Shown in pieces: positions 1 to 5,181 of a DNA stretch of 5,181 bases; within the stretch, counting starts at the first letter, position 1, and every line of letters starts with the position of its first letter. Source of the stretch: Bryobacteraceae bacterium (GTDB lineage: Bacteria; Acidobacteriota; Terriglobia; Bryobacterales; Bryobacteraceae); the NCBI GenBank assembly GCA_029975915.1, contig JARKOC010000445.1, positions 1-5,181 on the forward strand, written 5' to 3'. A program made the translations under genes and the position numbers. Under the pieces are notes generated by a model. The model saw only the letters and a list, made by a program, of their open reading frames with translations. It did not search any database and had not been told where the DNA came from.

Positions 1-339
1 CGGCTGGGCAATCTGGGTCTTGATTCCCAGGACGCCTACACGGTCGTCGCGACGGCCACCGACTATCTTCCCGAATCGGTGGCCGGCTATCTTGCGCTGC
101 CGCGGGACTGGGCGGACACTCGTCCGGTCGCCAACGGGAAATCGTCGCTGCTGCTGTTGGTCGACCAGCTCGATCTGCTCAGCCTGACCATCTCGCGGAT
201 GTATGACGCCACGAACCGGATGGACGCGGCTGCGCTGGTGGCTCAAGGCGCCTTCCTCGATTCGAAGTTCGGTGGACGAATGAGGCCGGCCCGGCTGGAT
301 GCGCCGACCCAGCCGTCCACCAACCCCCTGGATCTGTAA
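1..339 (+). CDS. C-terminal fragment of uncharacterised protein
   Basis: An open frame runs from the first base of the window to a TAA at 337-339, giving 112 residues. The true start lies upstream, and the GTG at 79 is internal because the frame is open and protein-like before it. The visible part looks mostly helical: a 'DYLPESVAGYLALP' segment (about residues 21-34), a linker with 'GKSS', and a leucine-rich helix 'LLLLVDQLDLLSLTISRMYD'. Then comes a short 'ALVAQGAFLDSKF' segment and a proline-rich tail ending in 'NPLDL'. The pattern YLP..(V/L)..YL.LP followed by QL.LL and a terminal FL..KF resembles, from memory, uncharacterised actinobacterial proteins; I cannot assign a function. No signal or membrane segment is visible in this part. 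It is convergent with the glucuronidase operon, so it is probably an unrelated flanking gene. Confidence 0.75.
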   Translation, partial: RLGNLGLDSQDAYTVVATATDYLPESVAGYLALPRDWADTRPVANGKSSLLLLVDQLDLLSLTISRMYDATNRMDAAALVAQGAFLDSKFGGRMRPARLDAPTQPSTNPLDL

Positions 340-366
340 CGGGTTGCGGCTGACCGGACCGAGGCG

Positions 367-390
367 CTGTCGGCCGGGGCCGGCCGACAG
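367..390 (+). terminator. GC-rich hairpin after the first gene
   Basis: CTGTCGGCC (367-375) is an exact reverse complement of GGCCGACAG (382-390). Two more G-C pairs are possible inside (376-377 with 380-381), so the whole is nearly one 24-bp palindrome around a central GG. It starts 27 nt after the TAA of the upstream gene. No U-tract follows, so termination is inferred from position and stem strength. Confidence 0.5.
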
Positions 391-405
391 GTGGCCGCCG
401 CCGAA

Positions 406-450
406 CTGATACGCCGGGCACCGCGGTGTGCGGTGGTCCCGGCGTATCAG
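406..450. terminator. Long hairpin, probable bidirectional terminator
   Basis: CTGATACGCCGGG (406-418) pairs perfectly with CCCGGCGTATCAG (438-450). The stem continues with CACCGC (419-424) against GCGGTG (430-435), leaving a 2-nt bulge (GT, 436-437) and a 5-nt loop (GGTGT). That is 19 base pairs. It lies between two converging genes, 20 nt beyond the last base of the glucuronidase stop codon, and could stop transcription from both sides. There is no T-run on either flank, as in many high-GC actinobacterial terminators, so the role is inferred. Confidence 0.65.
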
Positions 451-470
451 GAGCAGCTGGTTCGGCTCGG

Positions 471-2294
471 TCAGTTCTTGTAGTCAGGGATCGCGGTCCA
501 CCGATCACGCAGGAAGAACGCGGCCATCTTGGGCTGGCGATCTCGGGTGAACAGGCCCTTCTTGTTGCCGTCCACCCGCATGATCCCCTCGGTGGTCTGG
601 AAGTCGTTGAGATTCCACGGCTGCTCACCCACGACCCAGTCGTAGGAATCGAAGATCTCGGCCCACATCTTCATGATCTCGACCTGGTACTCCTCGCTCC
701 ACATCACCGACGGCAGCTTGTGCACCCCGGCCATGGTGTCCGCGCCGTACTCGGTGAACATCAGCGGCTTGTCGGGCTCGAGTTCATGCCACTTCTCCAG
801 TTCGGCCCGCATCATCGTCGCCCCGTCGGCGCTCGCGTAGCCGCTGTTGACATACCAGCCGTGGTAACGGTTCAGCATGATGAAATCGGCCACGTGATGC
901 GTGGTGTCGGTGCCGGCCGGCGCCATCATCACCGATGCGTACGAGCGGGGACGCTTCTGCGGGTCGATCTCACGCACCAGGTCGAAGATCGCCTCGAAGT
1001 ACGGCACCGCCTCGGGCACCTTGCTGTCGGGCTCGTTGAGCAGACTCCACGCGCACACACTGGCGTGGCGCTTGTCGCGAGTGACCAGTTCGCGCAGCGT
1101 CCGCTTGTGTACCTCGAGGGTCTCGGTCTGCACCGATTCTTCTTCGAAGTAGGTCTTCTGTGCGGTACCCGAGCCGCCCGCGGCATCCAGGAAGTTCATC
1201 AGTGACTTCATCATGCCGACGGCGGCGACCTCGTCGATGACGAAGAAGCCGTCACGGTCGGCCTCGTACAACTGCTCTTCGGCATAGGGGTAATGCGAGG
1301 TGCGGAAGGAGTTCGCGCCGATCCATTTCATGTCTTCGAAGTCACGCTTGTTCATCACGGCGTCGAAGCCGCGGCCGTGAACGTTGGAATCCTCATGCCG
1401 GCCGAATCCCTTGAGATAGACCGGGCGGCCGTTGACCAAGATCTGGCAATCCTTGATCTCCACGGTGCGGACACCGATCTCGTCGAAGTATTCGTCGATG
1501 AGCCGATCACCGTCGGTGATGCGGACGACGAACCTGTACAAGTAGGCGGCGCGCAGGTTCCACAGCTGCACGTCTTCGATGACCAGCGTGCCCTCCTTGC
1601 CTGTGGCGCGGGCGACCTGCGTGCCGTCCTCGTCGAGGACGATGACCTCGACGTCATGCTCGCCGTTGGTGGATACCGCGTAGTCGATGTGAGCGTTGGA
1701 CCCGTTGATGTGATGGACGACCTCGAAGTCCTCAATACGCTCGAACGGCGTGAACAGGAGCCGCACGTTGCGCTGCAACCCTGAATAGTTGTAGAAGTCG
1801 AAGTAGGGAGCGCTCATCTTCGTTCCGTCGCCCAGGGTGTGGACTTCGCCCACCGGCAGCGTCTGCCAGCTGAGTTCGTTGTTGACCTTGACCGCAACGG
1901 TGTTGTAATCGTTCCACTTCACCACTTCGTTGATATGGGCCACGAACGGCAGGAAACCACCCTCATGGCTGGTCACCTCGGCGCCGTTGACGAAGACAGT
2001 TGCGGCGTGCGTGGCGGAGTCGAAGCGGATATCCACGTTTCCGTTCTGCCATTCGCCCGGCACGAACACCGTGGTGGCGTACCAGAAATCACCGGTGTAT
2101 TCGCGGCTGTACTTGTCGGTGAAGACATCGGCGAAACTTGCCGGCACGGGCATATCGGTTGGATTCGGCAGGCCGGCAGTCCAGCCTTCGGCCACACCCT
2201 TGGAGTCGGGGTCGAACTGGAAATCCCAAGAGCCACACATGTCCTGAATGCGGCGGCTGGGGGTTACGCGGGGATAAAGAGATTCGAATGCCAC
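471..2294 (-). CDS. uidA: Beta-glucuronidase, glycoside hydrolase family 2
   Basis: This 607-residue enzyme hydrolyses beta-D-glucuronides to glucuronate plus aglycone; E. coli UidA has 603 residues and aligns end to end from memory. An N-terminal sugar-binding sandwich (about 1-183) and Ig-like domain (about 185-277) precede a TIM barrel (about 279-600). The GH2 signatures are 'NSFRTSHYPYAEE' (328-340) and the block ending 'NEPD', whose acid/base is E421. The nucleophile is E515 in 'TEYG'. Uronate recognition is intact: N577 and K579 of 'GNKKG' are the N-x-K motif, with R573 nearby. D166, Y477, Y481 and W560 match E. coli D163, Y468, Y472 and W549. This separates it from beta-galactosidases. 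No signal peptide or extra C-terminal domain is present, so it should be cytoplasmic. The start is GTG (2292-2294), 8 nt after GAAAGG, and no upstream ATG competes. It is the second gene of the symporter operon. Loop 1 after 'AAVG' (from about 361) is long, about four residues more than in E. coli. Confidence 0.97.
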   Translation of the reverse strand: MAFESLYPRVTPSRRIQDMCGSWDFQFDPDSKGVAEGWTAGLPNPTDMPVPASFADVFTDKYSREYTGDFWYATTVFVPGEWQNGNVDIRFDSATHAATVFVNGAEVTSHEGGFLPFVAHINEVVKWNDYNTVAVKVNNELSWQTLPVGEVHTLGDGTKMSAPYFDFYNYSGLQRNVRLLFTPFERIEDFEVVHHINGSNAHIDYAVSTNGEHDVEVIVLDEDGTQVARATGKEGTLVIEDVQLWNLRAAYLYRFVVRITDGDRLIDEYFDEIGVRTVEIKDCQILVNGRPVYLKGFGRHEDSNVHGRGFDAVMNKRDFEDMKWIGANSFRTSHYPYAEEQLYEADRDGFFVIDEVAAVGMMKSLMNFLDAAGGSGTAQKTYFEEESVQTETLEVHKRTLRELVTRDKRHASVCAWSLLNEPDSKVPEAVPYFEAIFDLVREIDPQKRPRSYASVMMAPAGTDTTHHVADFIMLNRYHGWYVNSGYASADGATMMRAELEKWHELEPDKPLMFTEYGADTMAGVHKLPSVMWSEEYQVEIMKMWAEIFDSYDWVVGEQPWNLNDFQTTEGIMRVDGNKKGLFTRDRQPKMAAFFLRDRWTAIPDYKN

Positions 2295-2302
2295 GGGATG
2301 AA

Positions 2303-2308
2303 CCTTTC
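2303..2308 (-). promoter_or_regulatory. Ribosome binding site of beta-glucuronidase
   Basis: On the minus strand GAAAGG lies 8 nt before the GTG at 2294. This supports the GTG start, which is also where homology to E. coli UidA begins within a few residues. The 64-bp gap to the symporter stop contains no clear hairpin or promoter, consistent with co-transcription. Confidence 0.65.
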
Positions 2309-2358
2309 GTGAATGTGGGTAGCTGCGTGTGCTTGCTTGTCAGTGGTGGGCTGCGCGA

Positions 2359-3822
2359 TCAGCGGTTCTCGGCAGCTTCGGTGGCCGCGGCGGCCTCGCG
2401 CTTGGCCCGCAGGACCGCGGCATTGCGCGTGACGCGCTTCTTCTCCAGCGGGTAGACGAAGGTCATCGCGGCGAACATCAAGGTGAAGAAGATGGCCGGC
2501 AGCAGGGTGGAATAGGCGTACAGGCCGTCGAGTGTCGATTCGCTCTGTACGGCGGTGGCACCGGCCTGATAGCCGATCCAGGTCAGCGACGCCCCAGCGA
2601 ACAAGCCGGCGAAAGCCTGACCGAGCTTGCGGGAGAAGGAGTAGACGGAGTAGCAGATGGCGTCCTGGCGCACACCTTTCGACACCTCGATGTCGTCGAT
2701 GACGTCGGTGACCATGGCGAAGACCACCAGGTTGAACATGCCGATGCCCATGAAGGTGAGCACGTAGAGCACCATGAACAGCACGGGATTGTGGGTGTGC
2801 AGGGCGAACAGTGTGAACAGGCCGATCGAACCGATGGCTGCGCCCGTGCTGCCGACGCCCTTGTGCCCGAAACGCCTGCTGAGCGGCTGGATGAAGGGCG
2901 CCAGGGCGAACGTGGTGAGTGCGGCAAGAAGATTCGCGGTGGACAGCAGCGCCGCGTTCCCGAAGTAGTCGGTGTAGAGGTAGTTCGCCATTTGCTGCAA
3001 GAAGAGCATGGCCATCAGCAGGGCGACAGCGCTGAGGATCAGGCCGATCATGGCGCGGCTGGACAGAGCATCGGTGATCATCTTGACGGTGGATGCGCGT
3101 TCGGCGGCAGCGTTGGCCTGACGATGGTCGGAGACCTTGACGCGTTCGGTGGTCAGCTTGTAGCAGATGAAGTAGCAGGCGAATGAGCACACCGAGAAGG
3201 CCAAAGCGATCCACATGAAGATCTGCGTGCCGTCGCCGCCGCGGATGACCTGATGGCCGGCCGCATCGGTTTGGAAAATGATAATGGGGGTCGCGACGCC
3301 GACGATCAGACTCGCGCAGGAGGCGCCCACGGTACGAAATGTGGACAGCGACGTACGATGCTCGGGTTCGGGAGAAATGACCGAGGCCATGGAGCCATAG
3401 GGGATATTGACGCAGGAGTACAAGATGCCCCAGATGATGTACGTCACGTACATGTAGGCGATCTTCACGCCCATCGATGAATTGATGGCGAAGGTCTGGT
3501 ACATCAGGAACGAGAAGATGACTGCCGGCGCGGCCATGCGCATCATCACGACGCGGTATTTGCCGGCCGGATGGGTGCTGGCCCTGTCGACCACGACACC
3601 CACCGTGACATCGGCGAATGCGTCGATGATGCGCGCGATCAAGAATAGTGTGCCAACCACTGCGCCGGAGATCCCCATGATTTTGACATAGAACACCATG
3701 AGGAATGAGCTGGCAAAAATGAACATGAAGTCATTGCCGAAGTCGCCGAATAGGTAGCCTACTTTGTCTCGGATACCGAATGGCCGGACTTCTGTTGAGG
3801 ACGAAGTTGTCGCTGTGCTCAT
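2359..3822 (-). CDS. GPH-family glucuronide:cation symporter (UidB/GusB-like)
   Basis: This 487-residue membrane protein belongs to the glycoside-pentoside-hexuronide:cation symporter family of the major facilitator superfamily. Twelve hydrophobic segments can be placed, roughly at 20-47, 50-78, 92-112, 118-140, 160-184, 199-222, 255-280, 287-312, 323-341, 346-371, 388-415 and 435-457. Family landmarks match E. coli UidB: 'VGYLFGDFGNDFMF' (21-34) in helix 1, 'DAFADV' (67-72) in helix 2, 'NIPYGSMA' (139-146) after helix 4, and 'GVRQDAICYSVYSFSRKLGQA' (383-403) leading into helix 11. The charged, alanine-rich C-terminus (about 458-487) is cytoplasmic. It is about 30 residues longer than UidB, mostly in that tail and the N-terminus. 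It is the first gene of the operon, with beta-glucuronidase 64 bp downstream, so glucuronides are the likely substrate. Substrate choice comes from context only; GPH members also carry xylosides, melibiose or lactose. The start is ATG (3820-3822) with a weak GAAAG 9 nt upstream. Confidence 0.92.
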   Translation of the reverse strand: MSTATTSSSTEVRPFGIRDKVGYLFGDFGNDFMFIFASSFLMVFYVKIMGISGAVVGTLFLIARIIDAFADVTVGVVVDRASTHPAGKYRVVMMRMAAPAVIFSFLMYQTFAINSSMGVKIAYMYVTYIIWGILYSCVNIPYGSMASVISPEPEHRTSLSTFRTVGASCASLIVGVATPIIIFQTDAAGHQVIRGGDGTQIFMWIALAFSVCSFACYFICYKLTTERVKVSDHRQANAAAERASTVKMITDALSSRAMIGLILSAVALLMAMLFLQQMANYLYTDYFGNAALLSTANLLAALTTFALAPFIQPLSRRFGHKGVGSTGAAIGSIGLFTLFALHTHNPVLFMVLYVLTFMGIGMFNLVVFAMVTDVIDDIEVSKGVRQDAICYSVYSFSRKLGQAFAGLFAGASLTWIGYQAGATAVQSESTLDGLYAYSTLLPAIFFTLMFAAMTFVYPLEKKRVTRNAAVLRAKREAAAATEAAENR

Positions 3823-3912
3823 CGCTTATTTCTTTCGCCTGAGTATGCTGGTGATGCCGCGCTGAAAGGCGTATTCCACGCTCCTTTGCGCAGGCGGCTA
3901 TTGCTGTGTGTT

Positions 3913-3941
3913 TTGGTGACTAGGGGCCCCGAGCGTGTAAT
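3913..3941 (+). promoter_or_regulatory. Candidate promoter for the LacI-family regulator
   Basis: TTGGTG (3913-3918) and TGTAAT (3936-3941) are separated by 17 nt. The -10 hexamer matches the TATAAT consensus at 5 of 6 positions; the -35 matches only its first three. It would start transcription near 3948, leaving a leader of about 158 nt. The palindrome at 4002-4015 would then lie downstream of the start, where a bound repressor could block elongation. This rests on motif matching only. Confidence 0.35.
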
Positions 3942-4001
3942 CGCTGGTCCGGGCTCTTTCGTATTTGGTAGCATTGACGGTATCGAGCTGGACGGACGAC
4001 G

Positions 4002-4015
4002 TGGAAATGTTTCCA
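4002..4015. promoter_or_regulatory. Probable operator of the LacI-family regulator
   Basis: TGGAAA (4002-4007) and TTTCCA (4010-4015) form a perfect inverted repeat around a central TG. LacI-family sites are typically 14-20 bp even palindromes with A-rich/T-rich arms around a central CG, so this has the right form with one central change. The flanks ACG (3999-4001) and CGT (4017-4019) extend the symmetry with a one-base offset. It is 180 bp from the symporter start and 90 bp from the regulator start, so it could control both directions. It is the only site of this form I found in the window. Confidence 0.68.
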
Positions 4016-4090
4016 TCGTTTTCCGCCGGCGCCCGACCCGACGTCGACGCGCGCGCATGGGCGGTCTGTCGCGCTGACGCGAGCAGGCTC

Positions 4091-4097
4091 AAGGAGG
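4091..4097 (+). promoter_or_regulatory. Consensus ribosome binding site of the regulator
   Basis: AAGGAGG lies 8 nt before the ATG at 4106 and is the strongest ribosome binding site in the window. It decides the start: the same frame is open upstream to a TTG at 3965, but that start has no comparable site and would put coding sequence across the operator. Confidence 0.85.
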
Positions 4098-4105
4098 TGG
4101 GTGGC

Positions 4106-5173
4106 ATGGAGGTGCCAATCGATGCCGAGCAGCCAACCGGGGAGGAACCGCGTCCTGCCAAGGTGACGATACGCGACGTGGCCCTGGCCGCCGGGGTGTC
4201 GGCCAGCACCGTCTGCCGTGCCCTGGCGCGGCCGGGCCGCGTCAATCTGGAAACGGCCAAACATGTGCGTGAAGTGGCCGAACGACTCGGATATCAGACG
4301 AAGGACCTGGAGCCGGACGATGAGCGCGTATTGCGGGGCGCCATTCTGGCCATCACCGCGGATCTGCGATATCCGATCTTCGGCGAATACATATACGGCA
4401 TGCAGCAGCAATGCGAGGAGCGGGATTTCTGTCTGCTCACCGCAGTCAGCAGTGATGATCCCATCAAGGAACGGGCCACCATCAGGCGGATGATCCCCGC
4501 CGTTGATGGCATCATTCTCGCCGCCTCCCGATTGTCGAATGCCTCAATTCGCAAGGCCGCGCAGGTCAGGCCCCTGGTGACCATCAACCGTCCGGTCGGC
4601 GGCGTCCAGTCGGTGGTCTCCGATGACCGGCAGAGCATCGGGGAGATTGTGGCCACGCTGAAGGGCCTGGGGCACACCAGCATCACCTATCTCGCCGGGC
4701 ACGAAGCCTCGTGGCACAACGGATTGCGCTGGCAGGCACTGCTGGTCGCGTGTCAGCAGCACAGCATCCGTGCCCGTCAGATCCCCTGCGGAGAGGTCCT
4801 GCTCGATCCGAACAGCGTTGCGGTCTTCGAACCGTTCCTCAAGAACCCGTCGACCGCAGTGGTTGCTTTCAACGACGGCCTGGCCATCAGGTTCATCGAC
4901 TATCTCAGGCTGCATGGCATCGGTGTGCCCGAACAGGTCTCGGTCGTGGGCGCCGACGATACCGCGGAGGGCCAGACATTCACCCCACCGCTGTCGAGCA
5001 TCTTCATGCCTCGCGAAGAAATGGGCCGCATCGCGGCAGACAAGCTGATCGGACGCATCCTGCATGTCTCGGACCGAGACGTGACCCCCGTCATACGGCA
5101 CTCGACGTTCATAGCCCGCGAGAGCATCGGCCCGGCGCCAACAGCACCGATGGCGCCGAGCCGGAGCGCTTGA
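4106..5173 (+). CDS. LacI-family transcriptional regulator
   Basis: This 355-residue protein probably represses the divergent glucuronide operon. After a polar N-terminal tail (1-18), the helix-turn-helix 'KVTIRDVALAAGVSASTVCRAL' spans about 19-40, with recognition helix 'VSASTVCR' carrying Cys where Ser is usual, followed by a third helix to 'LGYQ' (about 64). The periplasmic-binding-protein-like sensor runs from about 77 to 340. It includes 'SWHNGLRWQAL' (202-212), 'AFNDGLAI' (254-261), 'GIGVPEQVSVVGADD' (271-285) and 'PPLSSIFMPREEMGRIAADKL' (294-314), all standard for the family. The hinge between the DNA-binding and sensor domains is unusual: in place of the common 'PN..AR.L' there is 'TKDLEPDDERVL' (65-76). 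The 10-15 extra N-terminal residues and Pro/Ala-rich tail (about 343-355) are dispensable-looking. The ATG at 4106 follows AAGGAGG at 4091. E. coli UidR is TetR-family, so this is not its orthologue and I give no symbol. The inducer is inferred to be a glucuronide or glucuronate. Confidence 0.93.
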   Translation: MEVPIDAEQPTGEEPRPAKVTIRDVALAAGVSASTVCRALARPGRVNLETAKHVREVAERLGYQTKDLEPDDERVLRGAILAITADLRYPIFGEYIYGMQQQCEERDFCLLTAVSSDDPIKERATIRRMIPAVDGIILAASRLSNASIRKAAQVRPLVTINRPVGGVQSVVSDDRQSIGEIVATLKGLGHTSITYLAGHEASWHNGLRWQALLVACQQHSIRARQIPCGEVLLDPNSVAVFEPFLKNPSTAVVAFNDGLAIRFIDYLRLHGIGVPEQVSVVGADDTAEGQTFTPPLSSIFMPREEMGRIAADKLIGRILHVSDRDVTPVIRHSTFIARESIGPAPTAPMAPSRSA

Positions 5174-5181
5174 CCGATGAT

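Larger units (their letters stand above)
3823..4105. promoter_or_regulatory. Divergent control region between symporter and regulator
   Basis: These 283 bp separate the start codons of the leftward operon and the rightward LacI-type regulator, and look less GC-rich than the genes across about 3823-3975. They hold the operator-like palindrome (4002-4015), one plausible rightward promoter (3913-3941), and a consensus ribosome binding site for the regulator (4091-4097). For the leftward operon I found no convincing -35/-10 pair; the candidates were weak (for example CATACT ending near 3842 on the minus strand). A small bulged hairpin, CTG-TCGCG / CGCGA-g-CAG (4066-4086), sits just before the regulator's ribosome binding site. 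No conserved gene lies here. Confidence 0.75.

Noticed and set aside
426..1205. Rightward 259-codon open frame opposite the beta-glucuronidase
   Set aside because: It lies fully antisense to conserved uidA codons, has histidine/arginine-rich low-complexity composition and starts inside a terminator hairpin. It is a shadow of GC-rich coding sequence.
2329..3186. Rightward 285-codon open frame opposite the symporter
   Set aside because: It is antisense to clear GPH-family helices. Its Gly/Glu/His-rich wording shows no domain and no good ribosome binding site.
2264..3214. Leftward 316-codon frame overlapping the end of the symporter and the start of uidA
   Set aside because: It is in another frame of two well-supported genes, with Arg/His-rich composition and no recognisable motif.
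3863..3878. Second operator copy, TGAAAG-GCGT-ATTCCA
   Set aside because: Only 4 of 6 positions are symmetric and the spacer is 4 instead of 2, so it is no better than chance.
3826..3879. 17-codon micro-ORF (GTG start, ending TAA 3 nt before the symporter ATG) as a leader peptide
   Set aside because: AAAGGAG is present but only 1 nt from the GTG, too close for normal initiation. The peptide shows no run of regulatory codons and there is no attenuator hairpin.
3923..3930. GGGGCCCC palindrome as a regulatory site
   Set aside because: The symmetry stops at 8 bp and such short GC palindromes are expected in this composition.
3965..4105. 47-residue N-terminal extension of the regulator from a TTG at 3965
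   Set aside because: The extension has no homology to LacI-family N-termini, crosses the operator, and lacks a ribosome binding site. The ATG at 4106 has a consensus AAGGAGG at ideal spacing.

Overview
The window is GC-rich, with strong third-position G/C preference, a GTG start on one gene, a consensus AAGGAGG ribosome binding site on another, and protein wording (the LacI-type 'SWHNGLRW' sensor segment, and the first fragment) typical of Actinomycetota. A host- or animal-associated actinobacterium (for example Bifidobacteriaceae or Propionibacteriaceae) fits the glucuronide theme. The genus is a guess that the sequence does not settle.

Layout. Positions 1-339 (+) hold the C-terminal end of an uncharacterised protein that begins before the window. 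Positions 340-470 are a convergent intergenic gap with two strong GC-rich hairpins (367-390 and 406-450), probably a shared terminator region. On the minus strand, 3822 to 471 is a two-gene operon. It contains a 12-helix GPH-family (UidB/GusB-like) sugar:cation symporter (3822-2359) and, 64 bp downstream, a complete cytoplasmic family 2 beta-glucuronidase (2294-471, uidA/gusA). Positions 3823-4105 form a 283-bp divergent control region with a perfect 14-bp inverted repeat, TGGAAA-TG-TTTCCA (4002-4015), that looks like a LacI-family operator. Positions 4106-5173 (+) encode a LacI-family regulator. The last 8 bases may include the start codon of another gene (5177).

How it works together (inference). 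The symporter would import intact glucuronides with a cation. The beta-glucuronidase, which has no signal peptide, would hydrolyse them inside the cell to glucuronate plus aglycone. The divergent LacI-type protein would repress the operon, and probably itself, until a glucuronide or glucuronate binds. The arrangement parallels the E. coli uid (gus) locus, but the regulator is LacI-family rather than TetR-family UidR, there is no UidC-like porin, and no glucuronate catabolic genes lie in the window.

I see no mobile element, CRISPR array, tRNA or rRNA. The window is best read as a well-formed glucuronide-utilisation module rather than an unknown system. The most interesting details are the regulator's atypical hinge, the TG-centred operator and the long Loop 1 of the glucuronidase.
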